Position numbers and translations under genes: made by a program. From assembly GCA_009787645.1 (NCBI GenBank), contig WQSZ01000002.1, positions 1 through 48,715 on the forward strand: 48,715 nt of DNA. Reading direction: 5' to 3'. Positions 1 to 10,134 of this stretch are shown here, one piece after another. The DNA is from Candidatus Fibrimonadales bacterium (GTDB lineage: Bacteria; Fibrobacterota; Fibrobacteria; Fibrobacterales; Fibrobacteraceae). Position 1 is the stretch's first letter. Every line of letters starts with the position of its first letter. A model generated the notes under the pieces. It saw only the letters and a list, made by a program, of their open reading frames with translations, was not told where the DNA came from and searched no databases.

Positions 1-1533
1 ACTTACGGCAAAGATATGATGCACGGAGCTGCGGCGATTGTAGGGGCAACTGTGTTTCCGCACAATATAGGCATGGGCGCAACCAGAGATTCTGCCCTTG
101 TTCGCAGAGCTTGCGAAGTGACAGCGAAGGAAAGCTGGGCTGGCAATGTGGATTTGATTTTCGGGCCTGCGATTTCTGTTCCGCAAGACGAGCGCTGGGG
201 CAGGGTTTATGAGGGCTTTGGAGAAACTGCGGAACTTGCAGTGATGATGGGTGCAGCGTGCGTGCGTGGATATCAGGGTGATAAATACGATGCGCCTTGG
301 CGTGTTATTGCAACCGCAAAGCATTATTTGGCAGATGGCTCAACAACTAATGGAGTGGACAGGGGCAATAATGCCACAATCACGGATACAGAATTGAGAG
401 AAATTCATTTTCCCGGATACGAAGCTGTTGTAGAACAGGGCGTTCTGAGTATTATGGCATCTTTTAATCAAATTAAGGGCGTTCATCAGCATGTTGATTC
501 CTTGCGTTTAACTGTGTGGCTAAAAGACTCACTCGGCTTTGACGGCTATATAATCAGTGATTGGCTTGGAATTGGCAATTCTCTTACTCCCGGCGCAACG
601 GATGCTGACGGTTATACCGGAGGCAGCACGACAACTGCTCAAAGCGCAATTAGAAATGCTATAAATGCGGGAATAGACTTGGCTATGGAACCGGATGCGC
701 ACACAACATTTATAAGTGGGCTTAGAACTCTGGTAAATAATAATTCCGTATCAATGGATCGCGTAAACGATGCCGTGCGCCGTATTTTAAGGGCTAAGTT
801 CAGGGCCGGCAGAATGGATAATCCTGCTGGCATTAGAACCGAAGTTATAAACAATTACGGAAACATTGGCAATTCAGACAACAGAGCTATTGCTAGGGAA
901 GCGGTTCGCAAAAGCTTGGTATTGTTGACAAATGACGGAGCTTTGCCGATTTCAAAAGATAAGAAAGTTTTTGTTACAGGCAGCCATGCAAACAACCACG
1001 GCTATCAATGCGGAGGCTGGACATCCGTTGGCAGCACTATGACGGGATGGCAAGGCGGAGGCGGTACCATGAGCGGAGCGACTTCCATTCAGCAAGGCGT
1101 AGATGCTGTTGCGCCGGGCGCAAGGGTTACAACCGCTGGGGCGGCAGATGTAATTATTTATGCAACGGGAGAAACTCCTTACGCTGAGTGGGAAGGGGAT
1201 AGAATTTTGACTCAACTGAATTTCTCCGATAATTTATCAAGCACATCGCTTGCCACATTGAGAAGCCAGAATCCCGGCAAACCAATAATTGTGGTATTTA
1301 TAAGCGGTCGTGCGATGGTGGTGGAAACCCTGATTTCAAACAGCAATGCTTTTGTCGCTGCGTGGCTCCCCGGCACTGAAGGCGCAGGCATTGCGGATGT
1401 CCTTTTTGGGGATAATAACTTTACCGGCAAGCTACCATTCACCTGGCCCAGAAACACAAGCGTGATTCCCATAAATAGCACGGCAGAAAGCCCGAACTGG
1501 TTCCCCTATGGCTTTGGACTCAGCTATCTGTGA
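1..1533 (+). CDS. Glycoside hydrolase family 3 (beta-glucosidase-like), 5' truncated by window edge
   Basis: Frame is open from base 1 (TYGKDMMHGA...). GH3 motifs include KHYLADG, GYIISDWLGI, and C-terminal domain PGTEGAGIADVLFGDNNFTGKLPFTWPR...YGFGLSY. Confidence 0.93.
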   Translation, partial: TYGKDMMHGAAAIVGATVFPHNIGMGATRDSALVRRACEVTAKESWAGNVDLIFGPAISVPQDERWGRVYEGFGETAELAVMMGAACVRGYQGDKYDAPWRVIATAKHYLADGSTTNGVDRGNNATITDTELREIHFPGYEAVVEQGVLSIMASFNQIKGVHQHVDSLRLTVWLKDSLGFDGYIISDWLGIGNSLTPGATDADGYTGGSTTTAQSAIRNAINAGIDLAMEPDAHTTFISGLRTLVNNNSVSMDRVNDAVRRILRAKFRAGRMDNPAGIRTEVINNYGNIGNSDNRAIAREAVRKSLVLLTNDGALPISKDKKVFVTGSHANNHGYQCGGWTSVGSTMTGWQGGGGTMSGATSIQQGVDAVAPGARVTTAGAADVIIYATGETPYAEWEGDRILTQLNFSDNLSSTSLATLRSQNPGKPIIVVFISGRAMVVETLISNSNAFVAAWLPGTEGAGIADVLFGDNNFTGKLPFTWPRNTSVIPINSTAESPNWFPYGFGLSYL

Positions 1534-1534
1534 T

Positions 1535-1726
1535 ATGGCTCAGGACTTCTACCTGGGCAACATTGGAAGTGCTAACTCTAAGTATTTCAGTGTTTTAGAT
1601 GAATTGAGCAAAAATGAGTGGTTTTTAAAAAACGCCCAAAACGTGCTAAAAATGCAGGAAAACGAGGATTGGGTGGGTTTAGGGGACTTTTTCTCCGAAT
1701 TTTTGCAAAAAAATAAAAAAATCTAA
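1535..1726 (+). CDS. Small hypothetical protein (63 aa)
   Basis: ATG at 1535 immediately after the GH3 stop (TGATATG). Short ORF without recognised domain. Confidence 0.4.
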   Translation: MAQDFYLGNIGSANSKYFSVLDELSKNEWFLKNAQNVLKMQENEDWVGLGDFFSEFLQKNKKI

Positions 1727-1788
1727 AAAAACCTGTAAAATGACATTTTATTTTACTATATTTGTATCAAGAATTTTTGGAGATTTCT

Positions 1789-3678
1789 ATGGAATGGAAT
1801 AAAGCATTCGACAGAAGATTGGATTTTATAGCCAAATACCGCAGTCTGGACAAAAGAGTGCCACTTGAAAAAAAGAAGGCGCTGCATTACTTGAATCAGC
1901 AAAAAGGCTGCTTTCATGCGTTTCAATATACAAATAAAATCCTGGAGCTTTTTATTTTTCTAGATGAGGAAAACAGCATAGAAACATCTCTCTCCTACTT
2001 GTCCTCAGACTTGAAAAACCTTGGCGACGTGCTTTTGCGCACCGCAAACCCCACAAACCCGTTCTTTTTGGCTATAAGAGAAGAAGTTCCAACCTGGCAC
2101 ATAGCGTCTGTAATAGACACAGATCCCGATGATATGGACGATATGGAAGACGATTGCCAGCAAAAACTGGAAATCACCGTTATGCGCACGGACGGCGGCA
2201 AAGACATCACAGATTACGAAATGCGCAGAACCCTGAAAGACCTGAGAAAAAGACTGAAATCCTGGAGAGAAGAACTGCACATAATAGCAGATATAAGCGC
2301 AGAATTCGATGACATGGACGATAACGAATCTGAAGACGCTATTTTAAAGCTATCTTTGGAAAACGCTCCGCTTCGCATAAAAAGCAAAAGAGGGGAGTTG
2401 TTCGTGGGTTTTGTGCCGATAATGGAAATTTACAACTATCATCTGGAACTTGGGCGCCGGCACAAGGCAAAACATAATATGATGATAGTCAGCTCAAACA
2501 TTCGCACATATTTAGGCAGCCAAACATATACCAACGCAAGTCTTTTAGATGCATTTGTGGGCATGAGAAAAAATGGGACAATAGAGGAATTCCCGTTTTT
2601 GCACAACGGCATGACCTTGACCGGCGATAATTTGCGTCCGGAACAGATAGACGGCAAATGGTTCCTCTCCATTGACCACCCGAAAATAATAAACGGAGCG
2701 CAGAGCCTTTTCACCTACGAGCAATATGCCAGCAGAGAAGACGAACCGGTAAACCCGCTTGTTTTGGTAAAAGTTGTTATACCATATCCTTCTGAAAATG
2801 AAGAGCATGAGTCCGGTAATTTTGTAAGGCTTGTCACTATGGCAAACAACCGCCAAAATCCGGTATTCAGCTATCATTTGCGTGCCGCAGACGATTTGCA
2901 GTTCTTTATCTGGCAAAAAATGCAGGCAGAAGGCTTCTATTACATATACAAAGAAGGCGTTCGTCCCAAAACACGCACTCGCAAACTTGAAGTTCGCATG
3001 CGCCCGGAACTCTCCAAAACCATGCTTCTATTAGATGCAAAAATAACGGAAAGCCGTGCAAGCGACCAGGTTTTTGATCAGGAAAGCTTCTATCAACGTT
3101 GCTTTGGCGCATTTTACAGGCAAACCACCGAGCACGAAAGCCCGTTTGTCCGTCTTTGCATAATTTACACAAAGGCATGGCAGCTTTTGGGCAGGCTTCC
3201 GCTGAAAATAAAGGCGGTAACTCCGGGGCAGGGCACTCGCATAGAACCCAACAAGGATAACCCCTTGACTTCTATTTCCTGGCACGGCAAACTGGAAGAT
3301 AAATTCGCATTCCGTTCCGCAATTCGCGACGTGGCAATAGCATTGGCTCTTCGCTACTGGTTGCATTACGGCAGGCCATTCAGAGATTTCCAAACCTTGC
3401 AAGACAACGAAAATGAGTTCAATAGCTCCATTGTCCGGTTTATAAAAAGAATATTGGACGGCGCACTTTCCAAAGTTATAGTTACGGAGTACAAAGATAA
3501 TTCCAAGTTCTTCGATGTTTTGAGAGTTATAGATAACGAAACCGGAGAAACTGTTGAAAGGCGTATTTGGAAAGGCTTCACGAACACCGATGTTTATAAT
3601 AATATCTTGAACATTATGAGCACCAGCGATCCTACTTGGGAAAAGTGCAAGGGCGGGCTGGACGATATTTGGGATTAG
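1789..3678 (+). CDS. AIPR-family (abortive infection phage resistance) protein
   Basis: Core motifs FLHNGMTLTG...HPKIINGAQSLFTY...LVKVVIP...VTMANNRQNPV match the AIPR pattern (NNGIT...IVNGAQT...TNSQNPV). ATG at 1789 has GGAG upstream; the ORF-track start at 1762 is a TTG inside the promoter-like TACTATATTTG. Confidence 0.75.
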   Translation: MEWNKAFDRRLDFIAKYRSLDKRVPLEKKKALHYLNQQKGCFHAFQYTNKILELFIFLDEENSIETSLSYLSSDLKNLGDVLLRTANPTNPFFLAIREEVPTWHIASVIDTDPDDMDDMEDDCQQKLEITVMRTDGGKDITDYEMRRTLKDLRKRLKSWREELHIIADISAEFDDMDDNESEDAILKLSLENAPLRIKSKRGELFVGFVPIMEIYNYHLELGRRHKAKHNMMIVSSNIRTYLGSQTYTNASLLDAFVGMRKNGTIEEFPFLHNGMTLTGDNLRPEQIDGKWFLSIDHPKIINGAQSLFTYEQYASREDEPVNPLVLVKVVIPYPSENEEHESGNFVRLVTMANNRQNPVFSYHLRAADDLQFFIWQKMQAEGFYYIYKEGVRPKTRTRKLEVRMRPELSKTMLLLDAKITESRASDQVFDQESFYQRCFGAFYRQTTEHESPFVRLCIIYTKAWQLLGRLPLKIKAVTPGQGTRIEPNKDNPLTSISWHGKLEDKFAFRSAIRDVAIALALRYWLHYGRPFRDFQTLQDNENEFNSSIVRFIKRILDGALSKVIVTEYKDNSKFFDVLRVIDNETGETVERRIWKGFTNTDVYNNILNIMSTSDPTWEKCKGGLDDIWD

Positions 3679-3679
3679 C

Positions 3680-3886
3680 ATGGCTTGGACTGTTATTGTA
3701 ATACTTTTGCCCCTTGTTGTTATTGTAGGTGGTATATTGTATTTTAATATTTATTTTCGCAAGCAGGTAAAAAAGGACATTGAGCCTGTGCCTATTATAG
3801 ACCAAGCTTATATTGAAGCGGAAAGAACAAGGCCAGATGATGAGGATTTGGGTGGTTCCGGCAAGTTGGAGGCGAGAAAGCAATGA
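3680..3886 (+). CDS. Small single-TM membrane protein
   Basis: 68 aa with an N-terminal TM helix; its stop overlaps the next start. Confidence 0.6.
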   Translation: MAWTVIVILLPLVVIVGGILYFNIYFRKQVKKDIEPVPIIDQAYIEAERTRPDDEDLGGSGKLEARKQ

Positions 3887-4776
3887 GTGATATGATCGGA
3901 ATGGCAAAAAAAGCCGAAGAGTATTTGGAATCTGCCGGTAAATTGACGGAAGATAGTTTGAGAAATTATATTCCTGCTGAAAACGAAATTCCGGAAAAAT
4001 TGCACAGCGCAATGCGTTATGCACTTTTAATAGGAGGCAAAAGGCTTCGCCCTGCGTTGGCTTTGGCTGCTTATGAGTTTTTTGGAGGAACACCGTCTGA
4101 GTCTATTCGCTTGGCGATGTGTTCTTTGGAAATGCTGCATACATTTTCTCTGATCCACGATGATTTGCCGTGCATGGACGATGATGATTTCCGGCGAGGA
4201 AAACCATCTACACACAAGGTTTATGGAGATGCGACCGCTGTTTTGGCCGGAGATGCTCTTTGCATTTTTGCCTTTGAATTGATAGCTCGCACGGGAAATG
4301 CGGCGGTTGTTGAGGAGCTTGCGCATTCGCTCGGTACAAAAGGTATGATTGGCGGGCAAATTATAGATATTGAATCTGAGGGAAAACACGTTGACTTGGC
4401 AACGGTGGATTATATTCATTATCATAAAACGGCAGCTTTGATAGAGGCTTCGCTGGTGATAGGCGCTTTGCTTGCAAATGCCAAAAAAGAAGATTTAACG
4501 TTGATAAGGGAATTCGGCAAGGGAATCGGGCTTGTTTTTCAAATTGTCGATGATATTTTAGATATAGAAAGTTCCACGGAAACTCTGGGCAAAAAAGTCG
4601 GCTCAGATATTAAAAAGGGAAAAGCTACTTATCCGGCTGTTTTAGGTTTGGATGTTTCAAAGCAAAAAGCTATGGAGCTTTACAACGAGTCCCTTTCGCA
4701 TTTGGAAAAACTTCAAGGCAAAAGCACCGATACTCTGCGCAACATAGCTGCGTTGATCATTGAACGCACGCACTGA
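3883..4776 (+). CDS. ispA: Polyprenyl (farnesyl/geranylgeranyl) diphosphate synthase
   Basis: FARM motif DDLPCMDDDDFRRGKPSTH and SARM motif DDILD. Confidence 0.93.
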   Translation: MSDMIGMAKKAEEYLESAGKLTEDSLRNYIPAENEIPEKLHSAMRYALLIGGKRLRPALALAAYEFFGGTPSESIRLAMCSLEMLHTFSLIHDDLPCMDDDDFRRGKPSTHKVYGDATAVLAGDALCIFAFELIARTGNAAVVEELAHSLGTKGMIGGQIIDIESEGKHVDLATVDYIHYHKTAALIEASLVIGALLANAKKEDLTLIREFGKGIGLVFQIVDDILDIESSTETLGKKVGSDIKKGKATYPAVLGLDVSKQKAMELYNESLSHLEKLQGKSTDTLRNIAALIIERTH

Positions 4777-5410
4777 TCCATTTTCCCAGCACCTTCAACT
4801 CTTCCAAGCATACTGAATGCTGCATGTGGTATGTGTGCCTTTCTACGGGATTTCCGTTTGACTTTAGGAATTCAAATGCTTTTTGGCTAAGGACTGCCGG
4901 CAAAACACTGTCAAGAGTTCCGTGCCCAAAGAATACGGGTATTTTTGAATTTACCGCATCTAAGGGCATTGTTTTTGACGTTGGAAAAAATGCGGAGAGG
5001 CTTGCGGCTCCAGCCAGTTTTTTCTCGTAGCGTGTTGCCGTGTGCAGGGCCATGACTCCGCCTTGGCTAAAACCTATAAGCAGAATTCGCTCGGATTTTA
5101 TGCCTTTTTCAATTTCTGCGTCTATAAGCTCAGTTACAAGTTTAGAACTATTTTCAATGCCTTCAATGTCGGGCTCTTGCTCTAAATCCATGTGTATAAT
5201 ATCAAACCAGGCCGGCATTTCATAACCATTATTTATAGTGACAGGCATTACCGGCGCATGGGGGAATATAAATCTTATAGCCGCTCCTTGCGGCAGCCCA
5301 AGTTCGGGAACAATATCTGCAAAGTCATAACCATTTGCGCCAAGCCCGTGCATCCAAATTACTGCGGCGTTTGGATTTTTTGCCGTTTCTTTTACAATAC
5401 AGTCCAACAT
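4757..5410 (-). CDS. Carboxylesterase/phospholipase, alpha/beta hydrolase
   Basis: WMHGLGANGYDF, GFSQGGVMALH nucleophile elbow, FGHGTLDSVLP. Confidence 0.88.
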   Translation of the reverse strand: MLDCIVKETAKNPNAAVIWMHGLGANGYDFADIVPELGLPQGAAIRFIFPHAPVMPVTINNGYEMPAWFDIIHMDLEQEPDIEGIENSSKLVTELIDAEIEKGIKSERILLIGFSQGGVMALHTATRYEKKLAGAASLSAFFPTSKTMPLDAVNSKIPVFFGHGTLDSVLPAVLSQKAFEFLKSNGNPVERHTYHMQHSVCLEELKVLGKWISACVQ

Positions 5411-5419
5411 TTCTATATT
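5411..5419 (+). promoter_or_regulatory. Extended -10-like TTCTATATT, 6 nt before ATG
   Basis: TTCTATATT-ACCTCT-ATG. Confidence 0.6.
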
Positions 5420-5425
5420 ACCTCT

Positions 5426-6103
5426 ATGACGAATTTAGTAAAAATTATCGCTTTTGATTTGGAAACCACCGGCTTGGATGTGAACAAAGACGAGATAATC
5501 GAAATAGGAGCAGTTCTTTTTGATGTCAAGGAAGTACGTGGCCGCTTGGAACCGAACAAGCTAGGCGAATTCCAGTCTTTTATAAAACCGCAAAAATCCA
5601 TTCCTCCCGGAGCCACAAAAACAAATAACATAACAAATGAAATGGTTGAGGGAGCGCCTTCCTGTGCTGAGGTTCTGCAAAAATTCAAAACCTTTTGCGA
5701 CAATTCAAATTGCCTTGTCGGGCACAATGCGGAATCTTTTGACAAAAGATTATTGAACGTGGCTTATGGAAAACATTCGCTTCCCTTCCCAACGCAACCC
5801 GTTTTAGATACCGTAAAAATGGCCCGTAACATGGTGCAGCTTCCGAATCATCGGCTGGAAACAGTGACTAAAGCATTTGCGACACGTAAAGAAATCACCT
5901 TGAAAATAGTTGACGATGCAATGCACCGTGCAATTTACGATAGCGAAATGGTTATGCATATTTTAATCGCCATGTTGCGGGGCAGGCTCTCCGCAGAAGA
6001 ATGGGGAGCACAGGAATTTATCCAAGCTTTAAAAAGAAAAGATATTCAGCAGGATGTTAGCCCTATAAAACCGGTAAGGCCAAAATCCACAGGTTTTTTT
6101 TAG
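5426..6103 (+). CDS. 3'-5' exonuclease, DNA polymerase III epsilon-like
   Basis: IIAFDLETTGLD (ExoI), GHNAESFDKRLL (ExoII), HRAIYDSEMV (ExoIII). ATG at 5426; the upstream 78 codons of the ORF lie antisense to the esterase. Confidence 0.9.
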   Translation: MTNLVKIIAFDLETTGLDVNKDEIIEIGAVLFDVKEVRGRLEPNKLGEFQSFIKPQKSIPPGATKTNNITNEMVEGAPSCAEVLQKFKTFCDNSNCLVGHNAESFDKRLLNVAYGKHSLPFPTQPVLDTVKMARNMVQLPNHRLETVTKAFATRKEITLKIVDDAMHRAIYDSEMVMHILIAMLRGRLSAEEWGAQEFIQALKRKDIQQDVSPIKPVRPKSTGFF

Positions 6104-8538
6104 ATATCAAAATTCAACCATTTAAACATGGGCTTTAAGACCGCATATTTTACACGATTTTCCTTGTACAGCAAATAGGCATCGTAGCTTCTGTTTTCCA
6201 GATGATATTTGTTTATATTCAAGCCAACCCAGTCTGCAATGGATATCAGTTCGGTTATTTTGACTATGAGTTTTTGCAGTTTGTCATTGTTGTCCACAAG
6301 CTGGTTTTGCATTTCTTGAACTCTTGAGATCAGCTTAACCAAACGCTCCACAAATAACCTGTCTAAAACTATGGATTTTAATGGAACATTTAATGCGATA
6401 AATTCATCTTTCATTTCTCTTATTTTCTCATAAGCGGTATTGGAGTCATTGTAAAGAGCCTCTATCGCCATTTGCCTGATTTTTATTGTCAGGTTGAGAA
6501 TCATGCTTTGCCTTAGCGGTGCGGCAAGTGAATCCGATTTGTCTGCTAGGCAGTCCAGGCTTATTCCGAATTTTTCGGAGAATTCCAGCAAACCTTTGCT
6601 AACTGCGGAGAGCTTTATCATGGAATGCATTTCGTTGATCTCCGCAAGAATATCTTGCGGAAGCTCGTGCATGCGAAACACAAAGGCATTTGGGTATAGC
6701 TTTTTGAAATCCGTTTGATCCAGCATATCTTTTTCCGAAAAAATAGGTATGCGCTTGGAACAGTGTGACGGTTGCAGAATAATTCTCACTCTGCCTATGG
6801 AATCCGTAGCAACCAAAACGCTTGCGCTCTTCTCTTCATAAGTATCCGGGCTTGTATAGGTAGCTTGCAAAATCAACTGGTTGTCTTTGCTTTTTACGGA
6901 ACTCGCTTTTATGTTTGAAGAAGATTGATGTGGCAATTTCAAATGCAGTTTTGCGGCTTCTGCGGCTATTAAAATATAGTGCATTGGTATTTTCGGGCGT
7001 ACCCATTCGGTCCATATTTCAGTTCCGGTTTTATCGTGCTCGTTGGATCTTATAGTGCTCAAAATGGTTAACACTTCGCTTTCCAAAGTGTCTCCATCCG
7101 GCAGAAATTTCTTTAAAAGTTCTATTGCCCGCAGGCAATAACGCATGTTTTGCACCGGTTCCAGTCCTTCAATATCGTTGAAAAACCAGCCGCAACTGGT
7201 ATATGAGAACAAACAGAATTTTTGCGCTTCCATTAGCGAGAACAAGTTTACTTTATCTTCTTTTTCCGCATACGAGCGAAGTATTCCTGCGGCAAAGTCA
7301 TCCTTGCGTTCGGGGTTTTCCGGCTCAAGCAAAACATCTATGTATTGATCACGTGCATCCCAGCAATTAACATCGCTTATAATTGGGAATTCTCTTTCAA
7401 AAACTTCATCTGCGGTTTGCTTTACCCTGTTGAAAGCCTGCCTTAGAGGCCCTCTCCATTTTTGGTTCCAATTTGGACCGCCGCCGGTTGAGCAACCGCA
7501 ATCCCTTATCCATCTGCCGACTCCGTGAGCACAACTCCAGGAAGAGCCTTCACCGTAAGCATTTTTAATTTGAACTTCATATTCAGGCGGATTCTTTTCC
7601 AGATACCAGCCGTAGTTCACAGGTACAACATTGTTTTGCGGGCAAAACTTTTCAAATAGCCATGCAGCGCACATATCGCCGAAGGATTCGTGATGGCCGT
7701 AAGACTCGCCGTCTGTGCCTATGGAAATCAACTGATTTCCCGCTTTGCTCTTATTTCTCGCATTTAAGATTTTATTCCCAAGGCTTTCACCGTTTTTCAG
7801 CAGGTGCTCAAAGCTAACTGCGGTTGATAGCCCGGCATCGTAAAAGAATACATCCAAATGGCCTTCGCAAATCCTTTCTCCCTTTGCATTCTTGGGGATT
7901 ATTCTGTAAGGCCTTGTTGTGTCTATGTTCCCGTTTGCGCAGTCGGTCCAAGGGGTATCATCCTTGCCTTTCATCACTCTAAACGCCTGAGCCTGCTTGG
8001 GCGACAGGATTGTGAATGTTATGCCTTCTTTAATAAGCGCAACAACGGTATCCATGTTTATGGCGGTTTCTGCGAGCCACATGGCTTCGGGTTTTCTGTT
8101 GAAATGGAATATAAAATCTTGAATGCCCCAGCGAATTTGCGTTAATTTGTCTCTTTCGTCGGCTAATGGCATGATTATGTGGTTGTATGCTTGCGCTATG
8201 GCATTTCCGTGACCGCCGAGCCGCTCTGCGGAGAGCATATCGCCTTCTTTTATGTTATTGTAAACATCGGGTCTTTGAACCCTAATCCAATTCATAAGTG
8301 TGGGGCCAATGTTAAAGCTCATGTAGCTATAGTTGTTCACTATGGACTCTATGCGCCCGTTAGAAGAAAGAATGCGAGATGCTCCGTTAGGGGAGTAGCA
8401 TTGTTCTGCTATTCGTGCGTTCCAATCGTGGTTTGGAGCTGCACTTTCTTGCAGTTCGACCGTTCCAGTCCAGGGGTTCTCCCTTGGCGGCTGGTAAAAG
8501 TGGCCGTGTATCGTGAGGTAAAGTGGATTTATTCCCAT
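6100..8538 (-). CDS. Glycoside hydrolase family 57-like protein with DUF3536
   Basis: YLTIHGHFYQPPRENPW...WNARIAEQCYSPN...; MWLAETAIN; IGTDGESYGHHESFGD. Confidence 0.88.
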   Translation of the reverse strand: MGINPLYLTIHGHFYQPPRENPWTGTVELQESAAPNHDWNARIAEQCYSPNGASRILSSNGRIESIVNNYSYMSFNIGPTLMNWIRVQRPDVYNNIKEGDMLSAERLGGHGNAIAQAYNHIIMPLADERDKLTQIRWGIQDFIFHFNRKPEAMWLAETAINMDTVVALIKEGITFTILSPKQAQAFRVMKGKDDTPWTDCANGNIDTTRPYRIIPKNAKGERICEGHLDVFFYDAGLSTAVSFEHLLKNGESLGNKILNARNKSKAGNQLISIGTDGESYGHHESFGDMCAAWLFEKFCPQNNVVPVNYGWYLEKNPPEYEVQIKNAYGEGSSWSCAHGVGRWIRDCGCSTGGGPNWNQKWRGPLRQAFNRVKQTADEVFEREFPIISDVNCWDARDQYIDVLLEPENPERKDDFAAGILRSYAEKEDKVNLFSLMEAQKFCLFSYTSCGWFFNDIEGLEPVQNMRYCLRAIELLKKFLPDGDTLESEVLTILSTIRSNEHDKTGTEIWTEWVRPKIPMHYILIAAEAAKLHLKLPHQSSSNIKASSVKSKDNQLILQATYTSPDTYEEKSASVLVATDSIGRVRIILQPSHCSKRIPIFSEKDMLDQTDFKKLYPNAFVFRMHELPQDILAEINEMHSMIKLSAVSKGLLEFSEKFGISLDCLADKSDSLAAPLRQSMILNLTIKIRQMAIEALYNDSNTAYEKIREMKDEFIALNVPLKSIVLDRLFVERLVKLISRVQEMQNQLVDNNDKLQKLIVKITELISIADWVGLNINKYHLENRSYDAYLLYKENRVKYAVLKPMFKWLNFDI

Positions 8539-8777
8539 TGAAAAGGTGTCCCATCTAAATTTAAAACTTCCGAACCTTGCAAGCGTTGATACAAGATTTG
8601 CATAGCTTCTTTCACAATCTCATCACGAGATTCAGAAATAGGCGTGAACCATAACTCAGGCTCCTGGTTTATGCGCACGTAACAGCGATCGGCTATGTGT
8701 TGCATGCCGACCATGATTTCCAGCGTGCATTTAACACCGTTTACAGTTACATATCTTATCCAACGAATGCTTGGCAT
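8529..8777 (-). CDS. Hypothetical protein (82 aa)
   Basis: Intact ORF overlapping the GH57 start; promoter-like motif 9 nt upstream. Confidence 0.6.
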   Translation of the reverse strand: MPSIRWIRYVTVNGVKCTLEIMVGMQHIADRCYVRINQEPELWFTPISESRDEIVKEAMQILYQRLQGSEVLNLDGTPFQWE

Positions 8778-8786
8778 ACTTTTAGG

Positions 8787-8795
8787 AATATAGAA
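8787..8795 (-). promoter_or_regulatory. Extended -10-like TTCTATATT, 9 nt before ATG
   Basis: Reverse complement TTCTATATT-CCTAAAAGT-ATG. Confidence 0.6.
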
Positions 8796-8822
8796 AAATA
8801 GCTTGGGGTATAGGCTTTTTCT

Positions 8823-9557
8823 TTACCATCTCCACATTCCCACTCCATAAACCCATTCCACAACAATGTTCCCGTCTAAATCCGTGCGGAAAAGCTGCGT
8901 TGAATCGGGTAGAACAAGGCGGAGTTTTGCCAGGGTTTCGGGGTGTGGGTGCCCGTAGGTGTTGTATCTGCCTACGCTTATTAGGGCAATTTTGGGCTGA
9001 ACCTGCGCTAAAAATTCCCAAGATGATGATGTTTTTGAGCCGTGATGCCCGATTTGCAGGGCGGTGGCGGTGAGCAAGGGGTCAAGCTCCAAAATGCGTT
9101 TTTCATGCTCTTTTTCCAAGTCTGCCATAAATAAAAAGCTGTTTTTCGAGTCGCTTATGCGCATTGCGCCTTCTTGAAACAGGATTCTGGCAGTCCAAGG
9201 CAAAAAGTCTGCGATGGTGTCGCCTCGGGAAAGGCTATCGCCGAAAATCACCCTTTTTATGCGAATTTCGCCGTTTTTTGCCATTTCTTCAAGCCGGGGC
9301 AACCCACCGGCATGGTCGTTGTGCCTGTGGCTTATTATAACGGAGCACAGGTTTTTAATGCCGCGGTTTTGGAGCATTGTGTCTATGCCGGAACTCGGCG
9401 TTCCGGTGTCGTAGAGCGAGTTGCAGTTTTTGCCTTTTATCAAAAAAGCAAGTCCCTGCCCGACGTTCAGCATTTCTATGTGGAGTTTGTCCTGTTTTTC
9501 CGGAGAGCCGGAGGTACAGGCAGAAAGTAGCACGAAAAGGAAAAAATATTTCTTCAT
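8823..9557 (-). CDS. ComEC-like MBL-fold metallohydrolase, predicted lipoprotein
   Basis: Lipobox LLSAC; MLNVGQGLAFLI; SHRHNDHAGG; QIGHHGSKTSSS. Confidence 0.85.
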   Translation of the reverse strand: MKKYFFLFVLLSACTSGSPEKQDKLHIEMLNVGQGLAFLIKGKNCNSLYDTGTPSSGIDTMLQNRGIKNLCSVIISHRHNDHAGGLPRLEEMAKNGEIRIKRVIFGDSLSRGDTIADFLPWTARILFQEGAMRISDSKNSFLFMADLEKEHEKRILELDPLLTATALQIGHHGSKTSSSWEFLAQVQPKIALISVGRYNTYGHPHPETLAKLRLVLPDSTQLFRTDLDGNIVVEWVYGVGMWRW

Positions 9558-9609
9558 ACTACTTAGACGCATTTTGCGGGAAATTTTTTTAAAAAAGTGA
9601 CAAAAAAAA

Positions 9610-10044
9610 TTAAAATTGGCAATTTTCGCACAATCCGGAGATTCTTATTGTGTATTTTATGTGCTTGAACTTGGCTTTTGTGGCGGCTGAATTTATGGTT
9701 TTTTCGAGGTTTTCAACCTGAATTTCGCAAACTTCCCCGCATTTTTCGCAACTTATATGCTCATGTTGAGCTTTTGTTTTGGGGGCTTCATAGTGTATAT
9801 GCCCGTGCCCAAAGTCAACGGAATTCAAAATCCCGGCTTCTTTCATGGAAGCGAGGGTTCTGTAAATGGTAGCCCGGCTTATATTTATCCCATGCTCGTG
9901 CATTTGCGTAGTAAGCTCGTCCGCTGAAAAATGCCAAGTAGCGGAGATTGCCTCCCTCAATACAATCTCACGTGGTTTAGTATATAGCAAACCCTTGGAT
10001 TTTAAAAAATCTTTATAGATTTTTACGGCATTATCCAATTTCAT
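9610..10044 (-). CDS. Fur/PerR-family metalloregulator
   Basis: Winged helix ISRATIYRTLASMKEAGIL, then HEHISCEKCGEV and C-terminal CENC. Confidence 0.92.
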   Translation of the reverse strand: MKLDNAVKIYKDFLKSKGLLYTKPREIVLREAISATWHFSADELTTQMHEHGINISRATIYRTLASMKEAGILNSVDFGHGHIHYEAPKTKAQHEHISCEKCGEVCEIQVENLEKTINSAATKAKFKHIKYTIRISGLCENCQF

Positions 10045-10050
10045 AGTAGG

Positions 10051-10059
10051 AATATAGAA
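10051..10059 (-). promoter_or_regulatory. Extended -10-like TTCTATATT, 6 nt before fur-family ATG
   Basis: Reverse complement TTCTATATT-CCTACT-ATG. Confidence 0.62.
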
Positions 10060-10134
10060 AAACGTCTGAACGACGATTTTTAGGGAACCTTTGCTGAGGG
10101 CTTTTCTTTTCTATTTTAACCCTCTGGAATAAAA

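Noticed and set aside
5192-5425. N-terminal extension of the exonuclease ORF
   Set aside because: The extra 78 codons are antisense to the esterase coding region; promoter motif and ATG at 5426 fit the conserved N-terminus.
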